Assembly: GCA_963555705.1 (NCBI GenBank)
Contig: OY743168.1
Span: forward strand, 19,784,139 to 19,848,138
Direction of reading: 5' to 3'
Origin: Ligustrum vulgare
Lineage: Eukaryota; Streptophyta; Magnoliopsida; Lamiales; Oleaceae
Length of the DNA stretch: 64,000 nt
The notes beneath the pieces were generated by a model. The model ran no database searches and had not been told where the DNA came from. It saw nothing but the letters and a program-made list of their open reading frames with translations. The stretch's first letter is position 1. Each line of letters opens with the position of its first letter. Made by a program: the position numbers and the translations under genes. Positions 11,695-23,442 of the stretch are shown piece after piece.

Positions 11695-12298
11695 TGTTGA
11701 TAATTGGCCCAGTTCATCCCCAGCCTAGTTAACAGAATTTGTAATTGGTTGGTCCAACTTGCACAAGGCTTCAAACTCAAATAAGAGTCCAAAACCAAAG
11801 CCCAAGTCACGTTTCTAAAGCACGTTTTTTCTGCTGCAACCGAACTCATTCTGGTCGTTTGATTAACCACCTGGAGCGTCCCTGACCGTTGGATCACTGC
11901 GCCTATTTGTTTCCCTTGAAGAGTCCAAAAGGGTTAGATGAATTCAGATCTATTATTGTTCAGATATTTTTCTCTCTCCACTTCGTCCCTTTCTCTAAGA
12001 CGATTTCGTCCTCTCCTCTCAATCCCTCTTTGATACGAAGAAATGCTTTGATTTTCATTTCTTCATTTGTAGTAATTTTGGGATATAGATTGAGAGTGAT
12101 TTTAGTGCTCTTTGTAAGCATACTTTGTTCGTTTTTGAGAGAGTTTTTGTTATGCAGTTTGTCTGCGAGTTTAGTTTGATTTACTTTGTATAATCCCTAT
12201 GTTTTTTGTAAAAGTTTTACATCAATTTCTGAAAAATATCTTGTGGATTCAATATACTTTGTGGTTCTTTGAGTTTTTTGTTTTTTAAATCCTTTACA
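11695..12298 (+). repeat. 3' LTR of the copia element
   Basis: 604 bp, TGTTGA...TTTACA, homologous to the 5' LTR and followed by the second GTCTA duplication. Confidence 0.95.
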
Positions 12299-12303
12299 GT
12301 CTA

Positions 12304-13326
12304 TATTTACTTTTGAAGAAAATGTTTCTGATGCAAGACTGTAAATATTTTTATAGTCTACTTGTTGAAGTAGTATCCATGTATGACAGCACCCGAGAGA
12401 AGAAGCACTTTTGTACTCATACACACTTTCGTGCAAAGATAGTATACTTAGTAGAATTATTTTGTGCGTCTAAAATATTTTGGAAATCATTTAAAGCGAC
12501 AGTTATTAGATATTTAATGGGCAGTTATCACATCTCACGATCCAAAAAATATCGATTACAGGTAGTTGGATAATAGCGGTAATGGTAGTAGTTATACCAG
12601 CGATTTTTGACAAATCATCCATCATGGAAAAAGTGGGCATTACTGGGCGATGAATGATTTTTTAGAGAGAACAAAGGAAACTACGAATGGAGTATAAAAG
12701 AAAAAGAAAATATAGAGACAAGGATCCGAACAATCACTCTCAAAATAGATAACTATGTAATTTCATTCATTTTTTTAAAAATTTAATTTCTTGTAAGATT
12801 TGTTTACTTTTTATTTCCGTATAATTGTATTCCTTGAAGACATTTCTTTTTGAAGTTGTAATATTCCTAAATAAAACATCCCTTATTAGGACTTTGTCTC
12901 AAAAAATAGTTAGTCTTCCTACTTCGTCTAAATCCTTTTAATTGTTAGCAAGTGTTCAAATCTACGCGAAACAATTTTTCTTACATTTTAACTACACATT
13001 TTTCAAAAAATTATTATTTAAAAAACTAATTTCTCTTTAAAATGAGTACAAACATGGGCTTAGTTTACATTTCTCTTGATACATCTTTCGATATGCAACA
13101 AACAAAATATTCATTCCCCTCCAAAAACTAACTGAATTCATTTAAATAACTGGCGAACCTACACTGGGGCATATTGGGAAATGTGTCCCAGTAAATTTTG
13201 ACCTTTTTTTAAATAAATTATTTTTGAACTCTTTTAGTGAATCTAACAATCGTTAGCTCTAATTATCAATTTTGGAGGGGGGGGGGGAGGATTTGTGTTT
13301 TTTAGATAAATGTGTGGTTAAAAATT
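12304..13326. other. No gene seen
   Basis: AT-rich sequence without a supported exon. A G homopolymer of about 11 lies at 13276-13287. The phrase GGCGAACCTACACTGGGGC near 13152 recalls the CAGTGGCGGANCCA ends of some hAT elements, but no partner end was found. Confidence 0.5.
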
Positions 13327-13562
13327 GCATAAAAAACTATGTGTGGTAAAAAAGTGGTTTGAGAAATTGTGTAATTTATAAATTGGTTTATAAATCAATT
13401 TCTTTACGGTCACCTAACACAATGTAAGAACCTTCTTGGGTTTATAAATTGGATAAAAAAATATGTGTGGTAAAAAAGTGGTTTGAGAAATTGTGTAATT
13501 TATAAATTGGTTTATAAATCATTTTCTTTATGGTCACCTAACACAATGTAAGAACCTTCTTG
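13327..13562. repeat. 124-bp tandem duplication of MITE-like sequence
   Basis: The block holding ATGTGTGGTAAAAAAGTGG, ATTGTGTAATTTATAAATTG and CACCTAACACAATGTAAG occurs twice with a shift of 124 bases (13339 and 13463). It differs at only a few positions. The core words are shared with the MITEs at 11264 and 29534. Confidence 0.85.
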
Positions 13563-14008
13563 GTGTCAGTGGCGAATCCAGACATTTTGTTCAGCTTGGG
13601 CGGATATCGATAAAAAAATTCAGTTATGGCCGACTTTAGTAAAATAACTATATTTTTTAGTCCAAAAAATGCAAAAAAATTTAACTAATTTTTTTTTCGC
13701 TGAATCCGGCACAGACGACATATCTACCTTGCTATGAGGTAGATACACCTCTGCCTGGTGTACAAATAGACAAACCCATGTTTGACCATCTTCTTTTTTT
13801 ATAGATATATATTGTTTGTTGAATATTTCTTTACCATTGTGATTTTTGATTTGTGTATTTGCATTGCAATATGATGATATTTGTTGAATATTTGTTTACA
13901 ATTATCGTAAGGTCCCCGAACCCTCGTAAGGTAGCCTCGAAAAACTCATATCTATCTCCGTATCCCACTATTATAAACTGTCTGCATCTTCCATTCGTCA
14001 CTTATTTC

Positions 14009-14836
14009 TAGGGGTGAGCAAAAAAATCGGAACTGAATCGAAAAAATCAGAACCGCATGGTTTTAAAAAAATAAAAAAGGAAACCGATTTTGGAATCGAT
14101 AACTAATTTTAGAACCAAAAAATCGAAGTTAGAACCAAATCTTTAATCATTGTTTATTTTTTTGATGGTTTTAATTGGTTGTCCTAAAACTAAAAATCAA
14201 AAGAATTTGTAATTTTTTTGGGTAAAATGAAAATGATTATGTTCTTTTTATGAAATTTATTACGTCTCTACTTTATTGTAACCTTTAACTTCATAGTTGG
14301 ATTGAATTCTTAGTAAATAAAAATAGAATTAGACTAATTAATAAGCGAAGTTGTAAATGATCACGATAGAGTTAATTAAATATTTAAATACAAATATAAA
14401 ATAATTAATAATAATGTATTTAAAACTCATGATTCATCTCACAAGTTTAGTATACAAATTATGACTTCTTGTCATGCTCGAAAAACCTTCCAGATTATTT
14501 ATTTCTTATTTTGGTTTATGAATATCTTCTATTTCATGGATAATCATACGCTTTCTTCGGGATGAAAGGATTTTCGAAATCCTTGATCTTGGTATATTCG
14601 GTAGAAGTTTATTTCAAGTTATTGACTTACTTCTCGATGCTTGATACTCCTCGATATGATCCCCAAAAAATAATTATTATTGTAGAACCGAATTATAACT
14701 GAAATCGAACCAAAATTGAATGGTTTGGTTCGACGATTCAATTGAACCGAATGGTTCCATTTTATAAGAACCGAAAAGTATGGTTCCGTTCCAATTCTTG
14801 AAATACTCTAATCGAACCACCTGACGCCCACTTACG
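14009..14836. mobile_element. Non-autonomous hAT-type element
   Basis: 828 bp starting TAGGGGTGAGCA, with a degenerate right end (GACGCCCACTTACG). A perfect 8-bp target duplication CTTATTTC lies at 14001-14008 and 14837-14844. Subterminal GAACCGAA/TTCGGTT-type words occur in both halves. There is no transposase frame. Confidence 0.75.
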
Positions 14837-15021
14837 CTTATTTCAATTATTTTATTTAGTGTCAACAAATTTATCAGACTGTTAGACGGTAAATAAATTT
14901 TCCAAACGCCATTTATTTCAATTTTCGAGGTAAGAGTTAAAAACTGGAAAGAGAACGTGTATGATAAAAAAGTGATTTGAAAAATTGTGTTGTTTATAAA
15001 TTAGTTTATAAATTATAATAA

Positions 15022-16269
15022 GGGTTAATAGTACAAAACGTTCCTACATTTGACATGTATTGTGCAAAACGTCATAACGTTGTGATTTTTGACGCTAAAC
15101 GTCCTAACCTTTACATTTTCTTGTTGGAAACATCATTTCTGTCAAATTTAACCCATTTCACCGTTAATTTGAAATTGAACAGTAAACATTTAACACATGC
15201 AAGAGCATTTTCGTCAAAATAAAAAAAGCCCATTCATATTTGGGTAATTGACACAAGACGTTTCTATGTTTGACACTCATTGTGGAAAAACGTCCAGACG
15301 TTCATTTTTTTTTGCGAATAACGTCCTTACGTTCATTTTTTGTGTGAATAACATCCCTACCTTTAGATTTTCTTGTTGATTAATCCCCAAATTTTACTTT
15401 TCTTTCAATTTAGTCATTCCGTATTTGATTTGAAGGTCATTGTCTTCAAACGTGTATAACTTTTGATCTACAACTCCGAATTGCACTCCGTTTTTTGCGT
15501 TGAACTACAAATTCAACCATCTTTCTTATGATGTATCATGTGCTTATTTAGTAAACATTTCATTTTGACTTTTGTATAGTAGATACTTATTTTGTTATGG
15601 CATAATTGATTAACGTAAATTAAAATTAAAATTAAAATTTCACTGCTTCAATAAAATTTACAGAAATCAATTTATATTAATCAATGATATCCTAACAAAA
15701 TAAGTATCTACTAAACAAAATTCAAAACAAAATATTTAATAAATGAGCACATGATACATTATAAGAAAGATGGTTGAGTTTGGAGTCCAACGCAAAAAAC
15801 GGAGTGCAATTCGGAGTTGTAGATCAAAAGTTATATACGTTTGAAGACAATGACCTTTAAATCAAATACGAAATGACTAAATTGAAAGAAAAGTAAAATT
15901 TGGGTACTAATCAGCAAGAAAATCTAAAGGTATGGACGTTATTCACCAAAAAAATGAATGTATGGACGTTATTCGCCCAAAAAATGAACGTATGCACGTT
16001 TTTCCACAATTAGTGTCAAACGTAGGGACGTTTTGTTCCAATTACCCAAATATGAATGGTCTGCTTTTGATTTTGAGGAAAATGCACTTGTATGTGTTAA
16101 ATGTTTATTGTTCAATTCCAAATTAACGATGAAATAGGATTAAATTTGACAGAATTGATGTTTCCAACAAGAAAATGTAAAAGTTGGGACGTTTAGCGTC
16201 AAAAATCACAACGTTGAGATGTTTTGCACAATATATGTCAAAGGTGAAAACGTTTTGTACTATTAACCC
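15022..16269. mobile_element. Long foldback element, Mutator-like
   Basis: Two arms of about 550-600 bp are inverted copies of each other around an AT-rich centre (about 15600-15690). The termini are GGGTTAATAGTACAAAACG and its complement. A 9-bp flank TTATAATAA (15013-15021) matches TCATAATAA (16270-16278) at 8 of 9 positions, the duplication size of Mutator-like elements. A second terminal-like sequence GGGTAATTG lies inside each arm (15242 and 16047). There is no transposase. A transcript would fold into a long hairpin. Confidence 0.85.
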
Positions 16270-16278
16270 TCATAATAA

Positions 16279-17128
16279 TTGTGTAAAAGAACGGTGTGTA
16301 ACACACTACCACGCTAATCTTTACAAACATTAATATCTTACACGTGCAAGTCAATGGTATTCATTCATAAATTAATTAGACAACACATTTTTTCATATAA
16401 AAGCCATCCACAAATGTGCTACTCCTGTCTCAATATGGACTGTACTACTCAATCTGAACTTTTCAATTTTGATCAATTGAGTCCCCTACTAAATCATTTT
16501 TTTTTTCAATTGTCCCTCGCTCATTTATTTAAACCCTTTTGCCCCTCTATTTTGGGTTTAAGTAAATTCTAAAATATCGCAAATTGTTGGGATGTTTACA
16601 TACATTAGAAGATTTGTGAATTGATTTCTGAACCTGTGTTCGAGTCAATACGTAAGGTAATTTTTTCCTACATTAGTATACACACTAAACATGTGTATTT
16701 AGTGTGTATTCAAAAATACACATGTTTTTGATAATAATAAAAAAATACACACTGAACATTCATTGTACTAAAACTAGCCCCAAAATAAAACTATTGTACT
16801 AATATCTACCGTAATATGTACACGTGCACACTCATAGACCTCAATGATCTCCTGTTTCACGCCACATGATTACTTAAAATGGAGCTGCTAATATTCAAGA
16901 ATAATCCTATGTATCTCAAGGTTGAGATAAATCTCAACTCAATCGACACTCTTTCATTGAAAATTGAAGAGGTGGTTTGTGCATGTACACATGAACACCT
17001 TCTCATTCTTCAATGAATGTGTGCCAATTAAGTTGAGATTGATCTCAAACTTGAGATAAATCGCATTACTTAATATCCAAAGATCAAGATGACAACATGG
17101 AATCAATCAAGAAAGAACAAGTGGGTCC
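16279..17128. other. NAC gene 3' flank; no other gene seen
   Basis: AT-rich. GAGATAAATCTCAACTCAATC near 16923 and an inverted relative near 17034 form a short inverted repeat around ATGTACACATGAACACCTTC. A polyadenylation site for the NAC gene should fall here but could not be assigned. Confidence 0.4.
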
Positions 17129-18902
17129 TCATTTTGTGAAATACGTGAAGGTATCTTGCACCGGTTCCACCTGAAAACTGCTCTGATATTGTTGAAGACC
17201 AAACATGTCATCAAAATTATCCACGGAGCCAGTGACGTCCATGTAATTGAAAGGTAAATTAAGGAAGGGCTGGCTCTCCACCTCCCTCTCGCACGCGAAC
17301 TCAGGGGACAGTACATGCTCAGAGCAGCTCGAATCAAGCCTTGGGACAGAATCACATGCTTCGAGGTTCATGAAGTCTTTGTGCACCAACGGGGCTGAAG
17401 TCATGATCACGGGCTTCTTGTCTTCCTCTGACGTCATGATGGGCTTCTCGTCTTCTACTGATGTCATCACTTGGCGGCTGTTGACGCGTTGCTTCTCAAC
17501 GCTACTCTTTTTGTTGTATATGCGGCATAGCACCCAGTCATCCAGCTGTATCAATAAACAAATCACCTTTAAAAATCAATCACCATTAAGCCTATGCTTG
17601 GTAACATGTGATTTAAATTGATATATTTATGATTTTTAGGTAAAAGTAATAATTGAAAATTAAAGAAACGAAATATGTATGGTTAAAATATAATTTTAAA
17701 AATTGGATAATTTATAAACTGATTTATAAATCAATTCGTTTTATTTACCAAAGACTTGCTAAATCTGACCATTCAAAATTAATCTAATTCAAAATTAACA
17801 CTCAATCTTAATCACATATTTCATGAATTCCATTTTATTAAGTTTCATCAAAATTTACTAAAACTTTTATTTTAATCTCCACAAAACATTAGCTTAATAT
17901 AAATTTTAGCATCTTTACTAAAAGTTTTTTGTTTATAAATAAGAAATATAATATTTTCGAGATTAAATATGTGATTGAAATGTAATTTGAAAAAATATAG
18001 GATTACAAATAACTTGAAAAAATGTGTTGTTTAAAAGTTTACCAAACGAAGACTAAAGTAAACTTTAACAAAGATTTATGAAATAAGTGATTAAATTAAT
18101 TCAACTTGAATTTTCATTAATTTTTAAGCTAATTTTATCGGTAAAAAATGTCTTTTTATCAACCCAACTTTAAGAAATTTAAGGCCAGTTTCTCAATTTT
18201 TGAAGTGCACAAGATTTATTCAAAAGAAGGAGGCAAGATAGTCATTTCAGTATTAAAACCCACCCTCAAGCTGTTATTCTTGTTTCGAACAGACCGGTCC
18301 ACAGCGGCAAGCCGGTACTCATGCATGATCCAATTGGTTTTCTCACCCCTCGGTGCCTTGCCGGCATAGAAAACCAACGCTTTCTTAATTCCGACCGGCT
18401 TTGGCTGCCCAATAGGCTTATCGGCCCCAGTTGCCTTCCAGTATCCAACTCCAGCAGCCCGATTCGGCCTCGAACCATTTGGATATTTCCTGTCCCTTGG
18501 AGAAAAAAAGTACCACTCCTTCTCACCATACAAAGACAATTCTGTACAATTTCACGTAAAATCCAATTAATTAAGACCTAATTGAATCATTCAGACCAAA
18601 TCAAGTAATTGAAATTTCCATTTAAAAAAAAAAAAAGAATAGCTAATTAATACCCGATTGTGATCAATCAGAACAATAATTGGAGCTTAAATATTTATAT
18701 AAGTGATTTAAGACAAATAATAATAATAATAATAATTACCGGGGAGATCCCATGGATCATACTTGTACAAGTCAATTTCTGCAATAACCGGAGCTGAAAT
18801 CGGCTGAGAAGCACATTTCCGGCACAGATAATGCATCACTAGTTCTTCATCGGTTGGGTGGAATCTAAATCCAGCAGGCAATTGCAAATTGGCTGATTCC
18901 AT
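17129..18902 (-). CDS. NAC transcription factor, ATAF1-type
   Basis: A three-exon gene encoding 285 aa, close to the roughly 290 aa of ATAF1. Exons are 18902-18740, 18541-18264 and 17545-17129, all with GT-AG introns in matching phase; the stop is TGA. The N-terminal NAC domain (about residues 8-155) is complete: [83 protein letters not shown] and [13 protein letters not shown]. The C-terminal part is acidic and Ser-rich ([13 protein letters not shown]) and ends DTFTYFTK, similar in layout to ATAF1. Family members bind CACG-core DNA as dimers in the nucleus and act in abscisic-acid, drought and senescence responses. The subfamily call rests on remembered sequences. No lesion is seen, so it is probably functional. 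Confidence 0.96.
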
Positions 18903-19030
18903 TTGAATAAACTGATTATTTCCTCTCTAGACTCTGCTTTTTCACTTAATATTTCTACTTATTTTGACTGAATTTCGATGGCGGCGGCGGCAGAAGGAGC
19001 CTTTGAAACTTCGAACGCAAGGGAAAGAGG

Positions 19031-19061
19031 TTAATATATACAGAGAAGTGAGATACGTGTC
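19031..19061 (-). promoter_or_regulatory. NAC promoter: TATA box and ABRE
   Basis: On the minus strand TATATATTAA (19040-19031) lies about 130 bases upstream of the start codon. Just beyond it, ACGTGTC (19055-19061 on plus) fits the ABA-response element ACGTG[G/T]C, which works in either orientation. This suits an ATAF1-type gene, a family commonly induced by ABA and drought. The transcription start is inferred, not seen. Confidence 0.55.
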
Positions 19062-19979
19062 TGGATACGAAGTTCGGTGATGCGGTCATCGCTTACGCAT
19101 TTTGTTTTGGACTTACATGAGTGAGGAAGGCGGCGGAGGTCAGCTAAGAATCAACATTTTCTTTATTTCCACGATATTAATTGAAATTTAGACGGTTGAA
19201 AATTAGTTTTGTAATAAATTTTAATAAAAGTTTATTTTCATTTTTTTCTTAAATTTATTTTTAACTATACATATTTATGAAATTCATCAATTTTCACACT
19301 TTTCAATCACTTATCAACCATAAATTCTCCAAAAAAATCGAAAATCATCGTTACCAAACACTCTCTGCACTAATGTTCAGCTCACACAAATTGACTTATG
19401 TACAAAATTTAACATACATAATATAATTCGTGCACTGGACTCAAAATTTTCAATGACACGACCAATGTTTGCCACCAATGTTTTTTACAGATAGTACAAA
19501 AATAAAGTTTCTAAAAAGTGTCTATCATAAGATTTTTTGAAACTTGACGAAGGATTTTTCTTAAATATATTTTCCGTTCTTCTTTCCTTCTACGAATCTT
19601 AGAATTATCCCCTCTACCTTAAAAGGGAGGATAGATTATACTATTCACGATAGTAACCTCTATGTCCACACTTCGGTTCCCAATTCATTAACTGGTTCCG
19701 CAACAGTTTCGACAAATAAATATCTATAAGTCTCTCTATCTCTCTCTTCTTCTATTCTTACCAAAGACCACTCCGCCAGGCGCCAACCCATGAAGCTTCG
19801 GTATTACGCAATTCTGAATGTCTTCTTTCCGATCTTTCTCTCCGTGAGAAATCATTTTTCGTTTCTCATTTTCGGTACTGTTAGGCCTCTTTTGATTTCC
19901 TTTTATTTTTCATGTGTTTTTTATTTTTTTTAACCTTATGTGTAGTTCTTCGTTTAGAGTTTTATTCATTCAATTCTGT

Positions 19980-20753
19980 TCATAAACTTGCAGTCGAAGG
20001 TAAGCAGCTTCTATTTTCTGTATAAATGAACGTGAGACAATTTATGATTTCTGGGATGTTTGAAAGTGAAAATTTTTAATTAGAATTTCTTTATGGGTAT
20101 GATTGATTCTTAATATCACTGCGTGTTTGTGCGTTAAAAGGATGAATGTTGAATCAGTATCCACCCATTTCAACTCATAGACGATCTGGGCAAAAGTCAG
20201 GTACTGTTCTTTCGTGATTTTGATAGCTTCAGTTGTTGGGTTCTTCCCTTTTGGTATTTGCTGGATTCTTTACATATTATGGTGAGGGTTGTACACAGGA
20301 CTTCGCCCAGGGTCATAGAAAGAGCTGAAGCAGTGGCTCCGAACCGATTAGTTTCCTGCTGCCGATTCAATTGTTGATGAATGATGAGATAGAAATAATC
20401 GTGCATTCTGAAGCTGTCGATTTGAGGTTAGGACTTATTCCCTTTACTTACTATTTTTAATATTTTATCTTCAGATTTTGATTCGAGTTTAATATTCTAA
20501 ACTATAATCTTTTAGGTTTATTTCAATTTCTTCAAATCTCCTCAAATAATTTTCACATTTTATCTTGGTTTCCCAATGACACACTGCCCAAATTATAACA
20601 GATATCGACAATTTTTTTTATTGATTTGAATTCCGCGCTTCACTACCTAATACTGCAAAGGGAGATCGAAGTCAGTGCTTCACATTTTATTTTGGTGAGG
20701 TATTTGAAGTCGGTGCTTCACTCCCTTTAGGTATTTGCTGGGTTCTTTACATA
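19980..20753 (+). other. Helitron interior, unassigned
   Basis: Short open stretches bounded by donor-like sites occur (near 20135-20199 and 20335-20425) but match no family I know. From 20635 to 20790 the phrase GAAGTCAGTGCTTCAC and variants recur three times. This shows small duplications just ahead of, and including, the lipoxygenase exon start. Confidence 0.4.
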
Positions 20754-20991
20754 TTGAAGTCAGTGCTTCACTACCTAATACCGTCATTAATGGCTAGCAT
20801 CTTGACTACTAACCACGATTTCAAGGGGTTTTCTGATATTGATAGCCTTTACAATGAAGGTGTACTTCTGAAACTAGGACTTCAAGATAAACTATTGAGG
20901 AAGATACAATTGCCTAAAACTGTCAACAAAATATTAGAAGGGGATCTACTCAGACATGAAATTCCAAAAATTATCTCAAGTAATTCTCTTC
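20754..20991 (+). pseudogene. Lipoxygenase exon fragment (13-LOX type)
   Basis: The frame reads LKSVLHYLIPSLMASIL, then NHDFKGFSDIDSLYNEGV, LLKLGLQDKLLRKIQLP and RHEIPKIIS. These follow the segment of plant chloroplast 13-lipoxygenases that precedes KDRFAWLRDDEFARQ. In the family this region belongs to the large C-terminal catalytic domain, but the iron ligands lie further on and are absent here. The frame runs on to 21033 with unrelated residues. Neither the preceding PLAT domain nor the following exons were found. It therefore cannot give an enzyme and is interpreted as sequence captured by the surrounding Helitron. Confidence 0.88.
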
Positions 20992-21254
20992 TGTCAATCT
21001 TCATTCTTTTTCATATAGTAAAATCTAGAATTTAAGTATCTTATTATTTTGTTCAATGTTTTAAAAGAATAATCATTTCAACTTCCAATCCTCTTATTAC
21101 AACACTATATTTTAGGTTGCTGCATTTGTTGCTTTCTTCAATATCCTTGCAGAGGCAGGAGTCCAAGCCTTCTTAATGGTACTCTCTTTCTTTATTGGGG
21201 ATATAGTAACGTCATAGTTCATTATCTTGTATTTTTAGCAGGTAATAAGTCTCA

Positions 21255-21414
21255 ATATGAATGTAATAATACTTTTTATCCACTGCAGTATTTCTTAAAG
21301 GCATGCTTCCAGTTCAAAAAATACCAATTTGCTGATATGAATGTAATAATACTTTTTATCCACTGCAGTATTTCTTAAAAGCACGCTTCCAGTTCAAAAA
21401 ATACCAATTTGCTG
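21255..21414 (+). repeat. 80-bp tandem duplication
   Basis: ATGAATGTAATAATACTTTT...AATACCAATTTGCTGAT occurs twice in a row (from 21255 and from 21335) with only a couple of differences. Each copy includes an acceptor-like CACTGCAG followed by an open stretch (ACFQFKKYQFAD). It may therefore be a duplicated exon start from an unrecognised captured gene. Confidence 0.88.
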
Positions 21415-22283
21415 ATATATGGCTCATTACCTACATTGGGCGACCGTATCAAATGTGTTATCAAATGAATCATTACTAATTCTTTTTTCCTGATTATTAT
21501 ATAGAGTTATTTTATTTTTTTTCGTTTGCTTTGGTCTTTATTTCTGGTCTCACATATGACCAATTAAAAATTGTGCAGATGGTCTTCATGCTTGTATTGA
21601 AGAATTAACGAGGACATTGTTCTTTATAGATTTTATGACCAATCATAGATTATTATGAATGCAAACAATATTCAAAGAAAAAAATGTCGTAATTGAGACT
21701 TATCGATAAAAATTAAAAATAAAAAATCATGCAACCTTGTCTTTGTGTGTTAGGACGATTGCTAAATACTCAAAACTCCTAAAATATAAGAAATCTTAAA
21801 AACTCAAATTTCATAAAATAAACAACACTTTCTGCCTAAACATCATAAAAAAAAAACGTGTACTTTCCTATGTAATAAAACACCAAATGTGCATTTAATT
21901 TTAAGTACACATTTTGCATCATTTTGGAGTGATTGAATTATATGTTATAAAGCAGTATCCATTTGAGGTTTCAATAATATCTGCATTTCCTTATGACTAA
22001 ATCATTTTGAGATGTTGTGAGTATTAATCCATTTTGTTTGCTTCGATGTGTAAAAACTTGATTTGAAGTTAAATAACTTGAAGTTCTTAAGAGAAGTATA
22101 TGCAGCTTATTATGGACAATTCTCAAAATGGTTTTTAAGGATAGAAAACCAGATAAATTGCTCTAAGGCGCACAAATGTCTTATAATTTTGTACTCGTTT
22201 TATTAAATCATGTTTTTGAGTATGTCTTTGTCACTTTTTCTAAGGTTTTATTAATAAATTTGCTTATTTATTTTTCTTTGCAG

Positions 22284-23039
22284 TATTATGATGATACATA
22301 TATACTATAACAACTTGATCACGGGTGAGAAATTATATAGCAAGATTTCTCTTGTTGATTTGGCTGGAAGTGAAAGTTCAATTGTAGAAGAAGAAATTGA
22401 TGATCAACATGTTTTGAAATCGTTCTTAGCGTAAGTTGTGCATGTATTTCTGTAAACATCTTTAACAATAACATTCTCCCATAAAAAGTAGTCCTATTAC
22501 GTTTGTCTTATCTTATATTTCCCTCTCGTTTTACACTAGTGAAATTTGATTTTCCTTTTCTTTACTGTGGACATCCTGAATTCTAAAATAGTTCTGCTTA
22601 GTTTAATCATAGCAGCTTTTCATTCTTTTGTAGACTATAGTTATTTATAATGCTTGGATAACATATTAGTAGTTTTAAGTCCCATATTTTTTGTATGTAT
22701 GTATGTATGTATGTTGTTGTTGCTATTGTTGTTTATTATTCCCAATTTCTTATCTACTCCTGAACATGGTAGTATTTGTTGATGGAAACCAATTAAACAG
22801 ATACTATTTCAACATTTGCATTTGAAAGTGACGACAATGGAAGTATATTTTTTAGTAGATTATTTTCATAATTCAGATTGCTTCATTTTCAAAATTACCT
22901 CTCTCATGTATTATATAATCCATTGAGTATTATACATGCAGATTGGGAGATGTTTTGGCATCTTCAATTTACTTCTAAAAGAAGGATAACATTCCTTATG
23001 GGAATTCAGTGCTAACACAAGTTCTCGCAGATTCACTAG
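22284..23039 (+). pseudogene. KIN14 kinesin motor fragment (KCA/KAC-like)
   Basis: Two exons with good splice sites: 22284-22430 (after TTTGCAG, before GTAAGT) and 22942-23039. The first reads IHIYYNNLITGEKLYSKISL then VDLAGSES, the switch II region of the kinesin motor (family DLAGSE). The second reads LGDVLASS, then PYGNSVLTQVLADSLG. This wording, with the ITGE and ADSLG segments, fits the plant KIN14 class with an internal motor (KCA1/KCA2, KAC1). TAA at 22976-22978 falls in frame where the family has a short Ser/Lys loop, caused by small indels. The P-loop and stalk exons are absent. It is a broken captured copy. Confidence 0.88.
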
Positions 23040-23391
23040 GTATCGATGACTTTGTTTTTTACGCCTCTGAATAATCGTTGCTATATTTGGCAACATAAGT
23101 GATTTTCTGATTTTTTTTTTTTTTAACCATAATTCACCTTGGTATTCTTGATCCCATTTTTCACATTTTGCTTCTGTGTATTGTCAAGTATTTGGCACTA
23201 ATCAATATTCTGATTATAGATGAATCTATAAGTGCATGCATAGTCATTATTTCTGATGTGAATTTCTATTTTATTGTATAGGAAGTAGAAGGCATTTCAC
23301 ATCCCAAATTTGGGGTTCATGAGGGCATTTCCAGTGTTAAGGTGAGCTTCAGTACAAGTTGCTTGTTATGTCATATTTACAATTTTTCATT

Positions 23392-23442
<51 letters not shown>

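Larger units (their letters stand above)
6189..12298 (+). mobile_element. Complete but inactive Ty1/copia retrotransposon
   Basis: A 6110-bp element bounded by LTRs that both begin TGTTGATAATTGG. The target duplication GTCTA is intact on both sides (6184-6188 and 12299-12303). The internal order is PBS, gag, protease, integrase, reverse transcriptase, RNase H, PPT, which is the copia order with integrase before reverse transcriptase. The LTRs differ by many substitutions and small indels, and the polyprotein frame is broken repeatedly, so the insertion is old. A younger MITE interrupts the RNase H part. Confidence 0.97.

Noticed and set aside
13563..13800. hAT (Tip100-like) element starting CAGTGGCGAATCCAGA at 13566
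   Set aside because: The start resembles such ends but no matching right end or 8-bp duplication was found.
17247..17621. 124-aa plus-strand frame
   Set aside because: Antisense shadow of NAC exon 3.
18216..18581. Further frames over NAC exon 2
   Set aside because: Shadows; only the minus-strand frame with [10 protein letters not shown] is NAC.
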